A DNA stretch of 64,000 bases, taken from contig JAJDBF010000048.1 in the NCBI GenBank assembly GCA_029261535.1, positions 1 through 64,000 of the forward strand. The letters are read 5' to 3'. The notes under the pieces were generated by a model. That model made no database searches and was not told the DNA's origin. It worked only from the letters and a program-made list of their open reading frames with translations. The stretch comes from Nitrospinaceae bacterium. GTDB taxonomy: Bacteria; Nitrospinota; Nitrospinia; Nitrospinales; Nitrospinaceae. A program made the position numbers and the translations under genes. Each line of letters opens with the position of its first letter. Position 1 is the first letter of the stretch. Below are positions 36,615 to 46,247 of this stretch, one piece after another.

Positions 36615-38027
36615 ATGACGGTTAATGAGGCTATAGATTTCGCGAAGAAGAACAACACGGAAATTGTCGATCTGAAGTTCATGGATTTCCTGGGAACCTG
36701 GCAACATTTTTCGGTTCCGGTCGGAGAGCTCGAAGAGGGCTTGTTTGAGGACGGGCTGGGGTTTGATGGCTCGAGTATCCGCGGCTGGCTGGCGATCAAC
36801 GCCAGTGACATGCTGGTGGTGCCGGACCCCACCACGGCGAGGATGGATCCGTTCATGCAGGTTCCGACACTCAGCATGATCTGCAACATTGAAGATCCTA
36901 TCACACGGGAGAGGTATTCGCGTGATCCACGAGGCATCGCCTTAAAAGCCGAGGCCTATCTGAAATCCACCGGAATCGGGGACACGGTCTATTTCGGCCC
37001 GGAAGCCGAATTCTTTGTGTTCGACGATGTGCGCTATGACATGGGGCCAAACCACTCGGCTTACTTTGTAGATTCGCGTGAAGGTTCCTGGAACTCTGGT
37101 CGCGATGAAGGCCCCAACCTCGGTCACAAACCGCGTCACAAGGAAGGCTATTTCCCGGTGGGTCCGACGGACACTCTGCAGGACATGCGGACCGAGATGA
37201 TGCTTCTCATGGAGCAGATCGGTGTCACCATGGAATGTCACCATCACGAAGTGGCGACCGCCGGGCAGTGCGAAATTGACATGCGCTTTGATTCACTGGT
37301 CAATTGTGCCGACAGTTTGATGTGGTTCAAGTACATTGTGAAAAACGTGGCGCGTCGACATAACAAAACCGCAACCTTTATGCCGAAGCCCATTTACGGC
37401 GACAACGGTTCCGGAATGCACATTCACCAGAGCATCTGGAAAGACGGTTCGCCATTGTTTGCAGGCAACGGCTATGCCGGTTTCAGTGAAATGGGTCTCC
37501 ATTATATCGGCGGTATCCTGAAACACGCGCGCGCCATTGCCGCGTTTGCCGCGCCGACCACCAACTCCTACAAACGTCTGGTGCCGGGCTTTGAAGCACC
37601 GGTCAACCTGGCATACTCCAGTCGTAATCGTTCTGCGGCAGTACGGATTCCGATGTACTCTCCGAGTCCGAAGGCCAAGCGTCTTGAGTGTCGCTTCCCT
37701 GATCCATCCTGTAACGGTTACCTCACGTTCTCGATGATGTTGATGGCGGGTCTCGACGGTATCGAAAACAAGATCGATCCCGGTGAGCCACTGGACAAGG
37801 ACATCTATGCACTCGGACCGGAAGAGTTGGCAAAAGTGCCTTCGTTGCCAACCAGTCTGGATGAGGCTTTGGAAGCTCTGGAAGAAGATCACGAGTTCAT
37901 GCTCAAGGGCGATGTGTTCACTCAGGATGTTATCGAAACCTGGATCGAATACAAACGCGAAAATGAAATCGCGCCAATGCGTCTGCGTCCGCATCCAATG
38001 GAATTTTTCCATTACTATGATGTGTAA
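36615..38027 (+). CDS. glnA: Glutamine synthetase type I
   Basis: A 470-residue GSI-beta-type enzyme making glutamine from glutamate, ammonia and ATP as a dodecamer. Family motifs: FDGSSIRGW near residue 50, the metal/glutamate site with [27 protein letters not shown], the ATP-binding [16 protein letters not shown], and [25 protein letters not shown] near residue 395 holds the tyrosine that GlnE adenylylates, and glnE lies next downstream. Start: ATG at 36615 with GAGGAG seven bases before it; the open frame runs upstream to 36576, but the family length and ribosome-binding site favour 36615. Confidence 0.97.
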   Translation: MTVNEAIDFAKKNNTEIVDLKFMDFLGTWQHFSVPVGELEEGLFEDGLGFDGSSIRGWLAINASDMLVVPDPTTARMDPFMQVPTLSMICNIEDPITRERYSRDPRGIALKAEAYLKSTGIGDTVYFGPEAEFFVFDDVRYDMGPNHSAYFVDSREGSWNSGRDEGPNLGHKPRHKEGYFPVGPTDTLQDMRTEMMLLMEQIGVTMECHHHEVATAGQCEIDMRFDSLVNCADSLMWFKYIVKNVARRHNKTATFMPKPIYGDNGSGMHIHQSIWKDGSPLFAGNGYAGFSEMGLHYIGGILKHARAIAAFAAPTTNSYKRLVPGFEAPVNLAYSSRNRSAAVRIPMYSPSPKAKRLECRFPDPSCNGYLTFSMMLMAGLDGIENKIDPGEPLDKDIYALGPEELAKVPSLPTSLDEALEALEEDHEFMLKGDVFTQDVIETWIEYKRENEIAPMRLRPHPMEFFHYYDV

Positions 38028-38067
38028 ACCGTAAGGCTTTAGTAGGTAACAAACGAAAAAGAAACCG

Positions 38068-38100
38068 GCCCTCTGGATTTTTCCAGGGGGCTTTCTTTAT
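38068..38100 (+). terminator. Rho-independent terminator after glnA
   Basis: Ten-base-pair stem GCCCTCTGGA / TCCAGGGGGC around a TTTT loop, followed by TTTCTTTAT and preceded by an A-rich stretch. The tail runs into the first possible glnE start codon, so glnE transcription by readthrough from glnA would be limited. Confidence 0.85.
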
Positions 38101-38116
38101 GGTAAAGTGGGGTTTC

Positions 38117-41100
38117 ATGGACTGGCTTTCCCCCATCACCTCTGCCCTCTGCCAAAACGCCGACTGGGACGACTCCCTGCAACCGGCATTGGAACGCCTT
38201 GGTTTTGAAGACCCCGCCAAAGCCTGGCCACAGCTCCTTCAAATTTCCAGTCACACCAGTTTTGAAAAGCGCTATCCGGATTTTCTGCCGCGTTTGCTCT
38301 CCGGGATTTCTACTTGTTACGATGCGGATTCTGCGCTCAATAACTTTCTGCGCCTGACGGAACTCATCCCGGACCGGGAGCATCTGTATTCCCAGCTCAC
38401 CTCTTCCAAACATTTACTGACAGCCCTGATCACGTTATTTTCTGGTAGTCAGATCTTGTCCGATACCCTGCTGTCCCGACCGGCGCATATCGACTGGCTC
38501 AGTTTGCCGGAGACCCTGTTCAAACCGAAAACTAAAGACGTGCTCTACCGAGATTTTTATACGTTGGCGGGAAGTGACACCCTGCCTCCGAATACCCCGG
38601 CTCTGCTCAGGCAGTTCAAGAAGCGGGAATATATCCGCATTGGCCTGCGCGATCTGATGAGGCAGGTGACTCTGCAGGAGAATGTCGAGAACCTGAGTGA
38701 CCTTGCGGATGTTTGCATGCAGGTGGCTTATGAATTCAGCCTGGGGCAACTCAAAAGTAAACACGGTGTGCCATTTTTTGTGGATGAGGATGACGTGGAA
38801 AAGGAATCCGAGTTTGCCATCTTATCCATGGGCAAGCTGGGCGGACGTGAGCTCAACTACAGTTCCGATATTGACCTGATCTATATTTACACTTCAAGTT
38901 TCGGTGAGACCCGGTCGCTCGATCCGGAGCAAACGGTGCGATCCATATCCAGCCACGAATTTCAAACCCGGCTGGGGCAAATGATCACCCGCACCCTGCA
39001 CGAAATTACAGGGGAGGGCAGTGTCTTTCGCGTTGATCTCGATTTGCGACCGCAGGGCAAGAGCGGAGAGATCGCCAATTCCCTGACCCGCTGTGAAACC
39101 TATTATCAATCCTGGGGCCGAACCTGGGAGCGGCAGGCGATGATCAAGGCGCGGGTCTCGGCGGGCAGTGAAGTACTTGGTCAGCAGTTTTTTGAAATGA
39201 TCACGCCGTTTGTTTATCGGCGTAGCCTGGACTTTTCTGCCATCGAGGAAGTGAAAGACTTGAAAGGCAAGATCGATCTTGATCTCGCCCAAAAGAACAA
39301 GGAAAAGGGGCATATCAAACTGGGGGCGGGCGGCATCCGTGAAATCGAATTTCTGGTGCAGGCCTACCAGTTGCTGTTTGGCGGCCGCGATACAAGTCTG
39401 CGCAACACGGGAACACTGATCACCCTTGAACAGTTGCGCGTGCGACGGTTCATCACGGATGACGAAAGCCACGGCCTGAAAGAAGCATATATATTTTTGC
39501 GTAACCTGGAAAACCGCGTGCAAATATCATTCGGTCTGCAGACCTATCATATTCCGACAGAGCCGAAGGCACTCGATGTCCTGGCCCGTAAAATGGGAGC
39601 GACGGGGGACACCCGCGAAGACCGCATTGAAACTCTGATGGGCCAGTACAAGGCGCATACGGAATTCGTCAACGCCATGTTCACCAATTTGTTTGCTGAG
39701 GAAGAGGAGCAGAAAAAAGCTGAGCGAACACTGAGTGAGTGGGGGCAGGGGCGCGATCTGGGATCCCGTTTTTCAGAAGCCTTGATCCGGGAGTACGCGT
39801 TCTCCGAGCCCGACCGCGTGTATCGTTTTCTGAAATCGTTTCGCGACGGGTCCGCCACCCTCCCTCGTAGTGAAAAAAGCCTCAAAATGTTTTATGACGT
39901 TTTACCGGCTCTGCTGGAATTAAGTGGGCGCGTTCCTTTCCCGAGTTCTGCGATCGAAAACCTGGTCAAGTTGGTGGAAGCCGGTCAGTCGCGCGACATG
40001 TTGCTCAGCCTGTTTCACGATAACGAAAAAATTCTGGAATTGTTTTTGATCTTGTTTGGCAGTGGCGAGTTGCTGTCTTCAATCCTGATTCGCCAACCCA
40101 GCCTGATGGATGTGTTGATGAGTCCGGATTCACTTTATCGCTACAAACCTCTGCCGCAATTACAGCAGGAACTGCAGAATCGGCTGGAACAATGCCAGAC
40201 GGAGCCTGATCGCTTGCTGGTGCTACGCCGATTTAAACAGGCGGAAGAATTGCGCATCGGCATCCGGTTTCTTATTCGTGAAACCGACTTGATGGCAACG
40301 CTTGAAGATTTATCGCGGCTGGCGGAGCTTTATCTGCAGGTGTCGGTGGCTCTGGCGGCGGACGAAGTCCGTTTGGAAACAGGAGAAACATTTGAAGAGG
40401 CCGGGAGTTTCGCGATTTTGGGGTTGGGCAAGCTGGGAGGCAGGGAACTCAACTTCGGATCGGATCTTGATCTGGTGTTCGTTTATGATGATGATCAAAA
40501 TGAACTAGGGGCGGTGACGCGTTATTCCTCCCTTGCGCAAAAACTTTACAAGTATTGTTCAGCCATGACACCCGCGGGGTTCGCCTATAAGGTCGACACG
40601 GACTTAAGACCGGAAGGCAATCAGGGCACGCTTATTTTGCCGTTGAAAGGTTATGAGGATTATTTCAAAACACGCGGTCGTATCTGGGAACGACAGGCCA
40701 TGACGCGGGCGCGGGTGGTGGCGGGCAACCCAGAGGTCGGTGCCCGATTTTTAAAAATCGCGCAGGAATTTACCTACAGCCCGAGGCTGGACTACGGCAA
40801 CCTGATCGAGATCGCGCGTCTTCGGGAACGCATGGAGATGGAACTGGCAAAGGAAAACAAAAAAGGTCGGAATGTTAAATTGGGATTTGGTGGTCTGGCA
40901 GATATCGAGTTTGCTGTGCAGATTCAGCAATTGATGTACGGAGAAAAAGCGCCGGGACTGCGCTCGACCAACACCCTGACCGCTCTACAGGATTTATCGC
41001 AGTTGGGGTTTATGGATGATGTTGATGCGGCAGAAATGCGCGATGGCTATCTATTTCTGCGAAACCTGGAATGCTCCTTGCGGCTTTTTTCCGAACGTTC

Positions 41101-41281
41101 CGCCAATTGTTTGCCAACAGACCCCGGAGCTTTGGTCGGGGTGGCTCGTATGCTCGGGATGGATATGAAAAAGGATCAGGAGCGGGTCGCGGCTTTTGAT
41201 GAGGAATACCGGAGGGTCACCGGAAGAGTGAGAGCGCTTTACCGGAAAATTATTGACCGGTTACTGAGAACCGCCCGCTGA
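38117..41281 (+). CDS. glnE: Glutamine synthetase adenylyltransferase/adenylyl-removing enzyme
   Basis: A 1054-residue bifunctional regulator of GlnA. It contains two nucleotidyltransferase-type domains. The N-terminal (adenylyl-removing) one has SMGKLGGRELNYSSDIDLIY near residue 235; the C-terminal (adenylylating) one has LGLGKLGGRELNFGSDLDLV near residue 770. Both keep the GSD/SSD-x-D metal aspartates. Each is followed by a helical segment with the GGxxDIEF / GGIREIEF signature. PII and glutamine decide which activity dominates. I start it at ATG 38117 (MDWLSP); an ATG at 38099 lies in the tail of the glnA terminator. The 89-bp gap to glnA holds that terminator. Confidence 0.96.
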   Translation: MDWLSPITSALCQNADWDDSLQPALERLGFEDPAKAWPQLLQISSHTSFEKRYPDFLPRLLSGISTCYDADSALNNFLRLTELIPDREHLYSQLTSSKHLLTALITLFSGSQILSDTLLSRPAHIDWLSLPETLFKPKTKDVLYRDFYTLAGSDTLPPNTPALLRQFKKREYIRIGLRDLMRQVTLQENVENLSDLADVCMQVAYEFSLGQLKSKHGVPFFVDEDDVEKESEFAILSMGKLGGRELNYSSDIDLIYIYTSSFGETRSLDPEQTVRSISSHEFQTRLGQMITRTLHEITGEGSVFRVDLDLRPQGKSGEIANSLTRCETYYQSWGRTWERQAMIKARVSAGSEVLGQQFFEMITPFVYRRSLDFSAIEEVKDLKGKIDLDLAQKNKEKGHIKLGAGGIREIEFLVQAYQLLFGGRDTSLRNTGTLITLEQLRVRRFITDDESHGLKEAYIFLRNLENRVQISFGLQTYHIPTEPKALDVLARKMGATGDTREDRIETLMGQYKAHTEFVNAMFTNLFAEEEEQKKAERTLSEWGQGRDLGSRFSEALIREYAFSEPDRVYRFLKSFRDGSATLPRSEKSLKMFYDVLPALLELSGRVPFPSSAIENLVKLVEAGQSRDMLLSLFHDNEKILELFLILFGSGELLSSILIRQPSLMDVLMSPDSLYRYKPLPQLQQELQNRLEQCQTEPDRLLVLRRFKQAEELRIGIRFLIRETDLMATLEDLSRLAELYLQVSVALAADEVRLETGETFEEAGSFAILGLGKLGGRELNFGSDLDLVFVYDDDQNELGAVTRYSSLAQKLYKYCSAMTPAGFAYKVDTDLRPEGNQGTLILPLKGYEDYFKTRGRIWERQAMTRARVVAGNPEVGARFLKIAQEFTYSPRLDYGNLIEIARLRERMEMELAKENKKGRNVKLGFGGLADIEFAVQIQQLMYGEKAPGLRSTNTLTALQDLSQLGFMDDVDAAEMRDGYLFLRNLECSLRLFSERSANCLPTDPGALVGVARMLGMDMKKDQERVAAFDEEYRRVTGRVRALYRKIIDRLLRTAR

Positions 41282-41485
41282 CCCACTGGCGTGGGGGCTA
41301 ACGGGTTGGAACTTTTTAGGGCGGAAAAATTTTCTGAGCGGACGGCGAACGTGGAAACATTTCACGATGTACTCAATAAATGTTGCCAACTCGTGAAGGA
41401 GAGCTTTGCATAAGTGCTTTTTGAGGGACTGAAAAGTGGAAGTCCCCCTTCGACAGGCTCAGGGTGACACTTTAAAGCACCGCAA

Positions 41486-41526
41486 TGTCATTCTGAGGAA
41501 CCCGAAGGGTGGGAAAAAATCTCGCC
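41486..41526. repeat. Solo core repeat of the GIY-YIG element family
   Basis: Begins TGTCATTCTGAGGAACCC and ends AAAATCTCGCC. Ends match the element at 10661-11152, while the inner part differs. The CTTCGACAGGCTCAGGGTGAC motif that precedes it by about 20 bp is another sequence seen widely in bacterial intergenic repeats. Confidence 0.75.
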
Positions 41527-41578
41527 TTCGCTTTTAGTTTATTTAATACTCCCCTTCAAGAGCCGCTAGTTACACCTG

Positions 41579-41605
41579 TTCAAGAACGCTTTTCGCGTTC
41601 TTGAA
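41579..41605. repeat. Hairpin repeat (TTCAAGAAC family), copy 3
   Basis: The most perfect copy: 11-bp arms TTCAAGAACGC and GCGTTCTTGAA around TTTTC. A half-copy, TTCAAGAGCCGCTAG, lies just upstream at 41555-41569. Here the hairpin follows the TGTCATTCTGA core, while at the other two sites it precedes it. Confidence 0.85.
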
Positions 41606-41658
41606 TATAAAGAGGGATGCGAAGCAGGGGGATATCGGGGGTTTTTGTGGAACTAACT

Positions 41659-42096
41659 TTAGGCCTCTGCGGGTTCTCCGACTACTTTTTCTGTATCCAG
41701 AATCAACAGCAGTTTTTCCGGCAATTTATAAACGCCCTGCACCAGTTCCCGCAACGGTCCATGAAGGTTATCCGGCGGCGGTTCATACAGGTTTTCCGGG
41801 ACTTCCTGAACATCTCCGATTTCATCGACCAGCAGACTGACGACATCTTCTTTGGTCCGGACCACGATATTCATCGGCATTTCCTCTGCATCACGGTCAT
41901 TGAGTTTCATGAGTCGCCTGAGATCAATGGCGGTGATAATTTGTCCTCTCAGGTTGATCAGACCGGTGATGGTGTCTGGTGCCAGCGGCACAGCAGTCAT
42001 TTCCTGGTAGCGGAAAACCTCCTGGACATCCAGTACATTGACACCGAAACAATGCCCATCCAAAGTAAATGTACAAAACTGTTTTTCTTCATTCAT
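41659..42096 (-). CDS. cheW: Chemotaxis-type adaptor CheW
   Basis: A 145-residue CheW domain protein (FTLDGHCFGVNVLDVQEVFRYQEMTAVP, then ITGLINLRGQIITAIDLRR, then VVRTKEDVVSLLVDEIGDV). It links chemoreceptors to the CheA kinase encoded directly upstream; its ATG at 42096 lies two bases after the CheA stop. The conserved INLRGQ motif is intact. No receptor, CheY, CheR or CheB gene is next to it, so the receptors must be elsewhere. Confidence 0.93.
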   Translation of the reverse strand: MNEEKQFCTFTLDGHCFGVNVLDVQEVFRYQEMTAVPLAPDTITGLINLRGQIITAIDLRRLMKLNDRDAEEMPMNIVVRTKEDVVSLLVDEIGDVQEVPENLYEPPPDNLHGPLRELVQGVYKLPEKLLLILDTEKVVGEPAEA

Positions 42097-42098
42097 AA

Positions 42099-44429
42099 TC
42101 AATTATCTCCCTCAGTGGCGGCAACCAGAAGTTTTTCCTCTTCAACGCCAGCATAAAAACTGGGGTCGGCTTCCAAAATGATGCCCTTGACATCTACCAT
42201 ATCAGTGACCTTACCCTGAACAACAGCCGAGCCAACGGTGCCTTTACGTCCGGTGCCGGTTTTGACTTCAATGGCTTCTTCGACAATATCAATGATCCGT
42301 TCGACCACAACGCCTACGTTTCTGCCCCGGTCACAATAGACGATGGTCGGCAGGGATCCTGTTTTTTCCTGAGCTGACATTGGGTCGAAAAATTTTGATA
42401 AATGAATGAGAGGCATGATGTCACCACGGTATTGCACCACCTCTTTTTGAGCAGAAAGTTCGACATCTTCCCATTGAAACTCTTCCAGCCGGGCCACGAG
42501 AGACAGAGGAACAGCCATTCGACCCCCATCATTGATTTCAAAAACCAGCAAGGTTTGCCGATCATTAATTGATTCATCGGATGCATCGGAGTGCGATCCT
42601 GCGCCGGAACTACGGGATTCCTCGGTGATGACGTGAGCATTTTGAGCGAGGCCCATCACGTCAAGAATCAAGGCCACCTTGCCATCTCCCATAATGGTGG
42701 CACCGGAATAGGCGGTGATTCCTTTCAGTTGATTGCCAAGAGGTTTGACGACGATTTCCTCGGTATCGAGAATTTTTTCGACGACCAGGCCAAACTGCTT
42801 GTTGTCTGCTTGCAGGATGACGATGTTTACCGATTCGCCTTCCCGTACAGGTGCGCCGGGAAAGCCAAGTTCTGTACTCAGGTATATCAGTGGTAAAAGG
42901 TTTCCACGCAGACGGTACACCGGGCTACCCTGAATCATTTCTACTTCCTTCTCAGCGCGCTCCGGATCCAGCCTCACAAGTTCAAGCAGGCTCACTTGCG
43001 GTATGCAGAACCGGCTACCCTTGCAGGTGATGGTCAACGCCGGGATGATCGCCAGGGTGAGCGGAATCTTGATCTTGAGCGAGGTGCCTTTACCCACGAC
43101 ACTGTTGATATCGACACTGCCACCGATTTTTTCGATATTGGTGCGGACCACATCCATGCCCACGCCGCGACCGGAAATATTGGACACCTGCTCCGCCGTA
43201 GAAAAACCGGGCGCAAATACCAGATTGACCAATTCACGGTCGCTCATTTTTTCGGCACGCTCGGCGGTGATAATATTTTTCTGGATGGCTTTCTGTTTTA
43301 TTTTTTCCGGATGGATGCCACCGCCGTCATCGTTGATTTCAATGTTGACCTGACCGCCTTCGTGATAGGCGCGGAGCGATAAAACACCTTCGGGTTCTTT
43401 TCCATTGGCAACCCGGGTGTCCGGCATCTCGATGCCATGATCGACCGAGTTGCGCACCATGTGCATCAGCGGATCCTTGATCGCCTCAATGAGAGTTTTG
43501 TCGAGTTCCGTTTCCTTGCCTTCCATTTCCAGTCGGACTTTTTTCCCGATAGACTGGGTCAGGTCCCGCACCACTCTGGGATACTTGCTCCAGATATTAC
43601 CGATTTGTTGCATGCGGGTTTTCATCACACCTTCCTGCAACTCAGAGGTGAGCTGGTTGAGGTGCTGGGTGGTGGTGAGGAAACTGGAATCCTTTTCACT
43701 GGAAGCAAACTGTATGATCTGGTTGCGTGACAGGACCAGTTCGCCAACAAGGTTCATCAACTGATCCAGCAGGACCACATCAACCCGGATACTGGATTCA
43801 CCGGCGGACAATTTTTTGTCAGTAGCTACCGGAGCATCCGGGGTGGCAGTAGCGTCCGGGGCTACCGGGGCAGTGGGCTCTGCGGCAACTGGTTCTGGTG
43901 TCGTTTCGGGTGTGGCTTCGACCACCGCTGTTTCTGCGGGGCCGTCACTGGCGTTGCCATTGGATTGCTCAGCCGCCGGTGGTTCAGCGGGTACGGCAAC
44001 CTCGCCATCATTTCCACTCAAGGATGGGATTTCATCTACTGTCTCGCCATTATTCAATTTATGGAGAACTTCGATCAGCTTGGAATAATCGACATCACCC
44101 TCGGCGCGATCATTTTCAATGCAGGATAATATCTGGCGAACTGCATCCACCATCGCCAGTAAAGCGTTGGCGATCTGTGGAGTCATTTTCATTTCTCCAT
44201 CGCGGAGCCGACTCAGAAGGTTTTCCCCCACATGGGCAATCGATTCCAGTTTGCTGAAACCCAGAAATCCGCAAGTGCCTTTGATGGTGTGAATCGTGCG
44301 AAAGATGCTGGCAAGCAAACTGGTTTCATCCGGATTCGCCTCCAGTTCCACCAGGTCCTGATCCAGTTGGTCCAGGTTTTCATAACTTTCTGTTAAAAAC
44401 TCGTTGATGATGGGGCCCATCTCATCCAT
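42099..44429 (-). CDS. cheA: Chemotaxis-type histidine kinase CheA with two CheW-like domains
   Basis: A 776-residue CheA. P1 histidine phosphotransfer domain with H47 in FRTIHTIKGTCGFLG. An alanine/proline-rich linker (about 140-205) stands where the CheY-binding P2 domain would be, so P2 seems absent. P3 dimerisation and P4 ATPase domains follow, with the N box HMVRNSVDHGIE, G1 DDGGGI and GRGVGMDVVR. The C-terminus has the usual P5 CheW-like domain and then a second one from about residue 630 (QTLLVFEINDGGRMAVPLSLV). Two P5-like domains are seen in some CheA-type kinases of non-flagellar systems. A strong GGAGG site precedes the ATG. Confidence 0.93.
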   Translation of the reverse strand: MDEMGPIINEFLTESYENLDQLDQDLVELEANPDETSLLASIFRTIHTIKGTCGFLGFSKLESIAHVGENLLSRLRDGEMKMTPQIANALLAMVDAVRQILSCIENDRAEGDVDYSKLIEVLHKLNNGETVDEIPSLSGNDGEVAVPAEPPAAEQSNGNASDGPAETAVVEATPETTPEPVAAEPTAPVAPDATATPDAPVATDKKLSAGESSIRVDVVLLDQLMNLVGELVLSRNQIIQFASSEKDSSFLTTTQHLNQLTSELQEGVMKTRMQQIGNIWSKYPRVVRDLTQSIGKKVRLEMEGKETELDKTLIEAIKDPLMHMVRNSVDHGIEMPDTRVANGKEPEGVLSLRAYHEGGQVNIEINDDGGGIHPEKIKQKAIQKNIITAERAEKMSDRELVNLVFAPGFSTAEQVSNISGRGVGMDVVRTNIEKIGGSVDINSVVGKGTSLKIKIPLTLAIIPALTITCKGSRFCIPQVSLLELVRLDPERAEKEVEMIQGSPVYRLRGNLLPLIYLSTELGFPGAPVREGESVNIVILQADNKQFGLVVEKILDTEEIVVKPLGNQLKGITAYSGATIMGDGKVALILDVMGLAQNAHVITEESRSSGAGSHSDASDESINDRQTLLVFEINDGGRMAVPLSLVARLEEFQWEDVELSAQKEVVQYRGDIMPLIHLSKFFDPMSAQEKTGSLPTIVYCDRGRNVGVVVERIIDIVEEAIEVKTGTGRKGTVGSAVVQGKVTDMVDVKGIILEADPSFYAGVEEEKLLVAATEGDN

Positions 44430-44853
44430 CAGTCATTTCCTCCAAAATTGTGCAACCCTGTAAGCCTTCCGATCTTTTCGAACGCCATTTCAAGGTGCTT
44501 GCCAGTAAATTTTGACCCGGGTGGGGTCCTCAAATTACCCTGATTTTTCTGCAAATAATCCTTGTGTCTTTAATTAAGTCTAGGGCTGTTTTTTTAAATT
44601 GTAAGTAGTAATTCAACATTTCTCATTATTTTCCCCCTGTTTTTCCACTAGGCCTGAATCTAATAGAGCAAATTGGGTGCCAAACCCTGGACTTGCGTCT
44701 TGCAGGTCATAACTATCCGAATTTAAAAGAAAAATATCGTTTAAGCAGGGTTGGGGAAACTTTTTTTACTCATAGATTCATATAAAGTGATAAGAAGGCC
44801 GCATCAATTTTCATATATTATGTTGCTCACCCAGATTTAAATTAGAGGAATTA
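44430..44853. other. Intergenic region upstream of cheA
   Basis: A 424-bp AT-rich gap, presumably holding the cheA promoter on the minus strand and the end of the next regulator's transcript. A GACCC/GGGTC inverted repeat near 44514-44528 is the only clear structure. No gene was recognised. Confidence 0.45.
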
Positions 44854-46227
44854 TCAGATTGTTTTCCTGATGAACTGAGATCGTTTCAGGCTATATTTTT
44901 TCATCTTGTCGTACAGGGTTTGTCGGGGTATCCCAAGGGCCGTATAAGTATGTTTGATGTCACCATTTTGCCGGTTGAGTTCCTGCTCGATGGTAGTTTT
45001 TTCAAATACCTGAACGATGCCGGACAGGGTCATTTTTTTTCCATTTTTGGGTTGGGAGTCCATAGGGTCTTCCCTCAGTGCCCCGACCGGTGAGGTGGAC
45101 AGGCCCAGCACAAATCGCTCCGATTCATTTTTTAACTCACGGACATTGCCTTCCCATTTGCGAGACAGTAAATTTTGCATGAAGGCGCGCGGCACCGGGG
45201 TGGTTTCATAGTTATAGCGTTTGCTGGCCTGGTTGACGAAATGCTGAAACAGAAGCGGGATGTCTTCCAGCCGCTCCCGCAGGGGCGGCAGTTGCAGGTG
45301 GACCACATTCAGTCGGTAATACAGGTCTTCGCGAAATTCCTTGCGAGCACTGGCGGCCTTGAGGTCGACCTTGGTTGCGGCAATCACCCGCACATCCACC
45401 GGAATGAGCCGGTTGCTTCCCAGCCGCTCAACCACCCGCTCCTGTAGAACCCGGAGCAATCGCACCTGCATTTGTAGCGGCATGCTTTCAATTTCATCAA
45501 GAAAAATTGTGCCCTTATGGGCGAACTCAAATTTTCCGACCCGGTGTTTGTCTGCGTTGGTGAAAGCACCGGCTTCATGACCAAATAATTCGCTTTCGAT
45601 CAGGGTGGGTGGCAGGGCTCCGCAGTTGATTGGCACGAACGGGTGGTTGCGCCGCGGGCTCAACTCATGCAGGTTTTTAGCGACCATTTCTTTGCCGGTC
45701 CCGGTTTCCCCGAGGATCAATACATCGGCATCGGATTCGGCGACATGACTGATGATGTGGTTCAGCCGATCAATCGCCTCGCACCGACCCAGCATTTTAG
45801 TTTCTTTCTGACGGTTGGAGGCAACCTCTTTGCGGAGTTCCCGGTTCTCCATCACCAGTTGGCGTTTTTCCATGGCCCGGTGGACAATGTCCAGAAGCTG
45901 ATCGGTCGGGCAGGGCTTCTCGATGAAATTGTAAGCCCCCATCTGCATGGCCTTGACTGCCATGGGAACGTCGCCGTGACCGGTGATGAGTATGACCGGG
46001 AGATCGCGGTCTACATTGACCACGCGCTCCAGTAATTCGAGACCACTCAAGCCTGGCATTTTGATGTCGGAGACGAGAATACCGGGCCATTGATCGTTGA
46101 GCATGTGAAGTGCGTCTTCAGCCTTGCTGAAAGTAGTCACTTCGTACTTGGCCAACTCCAGGGTCTGGCGACGCGAACGTCGGACGTGTTCTTCATCATC
46201 AATGAATATTACTTTTCCCGCTTCCAT
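44854..46227 (-). CDS. Sigma54 activator response regulator, DctD-like, with GAFTNA loop
   Basis: A 457-residue NtrC-family regulator. Receiver domain (1-125) with D54 in VSDIKMPG; AAA+ domain (about 145-380) with Walker A GETGTGKE and Walker B GTIFLDEI; C-terminal Fis-type helix-turn-helix (NGDIKHTYTALGIPRQTLYDKM). The sigma54-contact loop reads GAFTNA at 220-225, not GAFTGA; the N codon AAC (45556-45558 complement) is clear. Start: ATG at 46227 with GGAG eight bases upstream; GTG at 46236 is also in frame. It is 20 bp downstream of a DctB-like kinase, clearly its partner. It activates sigma54 promoters when phosphorylated; target genes unknown. Confidence 0.93.
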   Translation of the reverse strand: MEAGKVIFIDDEEHVRRSRRQTLELAKYEVTTFSKAEDALHMLNDQWPGILVSDIKMPGLSGLELLERVVNVDRDLPVILITGHGDVPMAVKAMQMGAYNFIEKPCPTDQLLDIVHRAMEKRQLVMENRELRKEVASNRQKETKMLGRCEAIDRLNHIISHVAESDADVLILGETGTGKEMVAKNLHELSPRRNHPFVPINCGALPPTLIESELFGHEAGAFTNADKHRVGKFEFAHKGTIFLDEIESMPLQMQVRLLRVLQERVVERLGSNRLIPVDVRVIAATKVDLKAASARKEFREDLYYRLNVVHLQLPPLRERLEDIPLLFQHFVNQASKRYNYETTPVPRAFMQNLLSRKWEGNVRELKNESERFVLGLSTSPVGALREDPMDSQPKNGKKMTLSGIVQVFEKTTIEQELNRQNGDIKHTYTALGIPRQTLYDKMKKYSLKRSQFIRKTI

Positions 46228-46247
46228 GGGTGACACTCCAAAAATAT

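Larger units (their letters stand above)
41282..41658. other. Repeat-rich intergenic region
   Basis: A 377-bp gap between glnE and cheW. It starts with a GGGGCTAACGGG segment at 41294-41305, shared with the loop of the 57398-57432 hairpin. It then has a CGGACGGCGAACGTGGAAACAT segment resembling 57365-57386, a CCCTTCGACAGGCTCAGGGTGAC motif at 41446-41468, a solo TGTCATTCTGA core and a TTCAAGAAC hairpin. No gene is seen. Confidence 0.75.

Noticed and set aside
41282-41658. CRISPR array
   Set aside because: The repeats here are of different families and not evenly spaced; no array-like direct repeats exist in the window.
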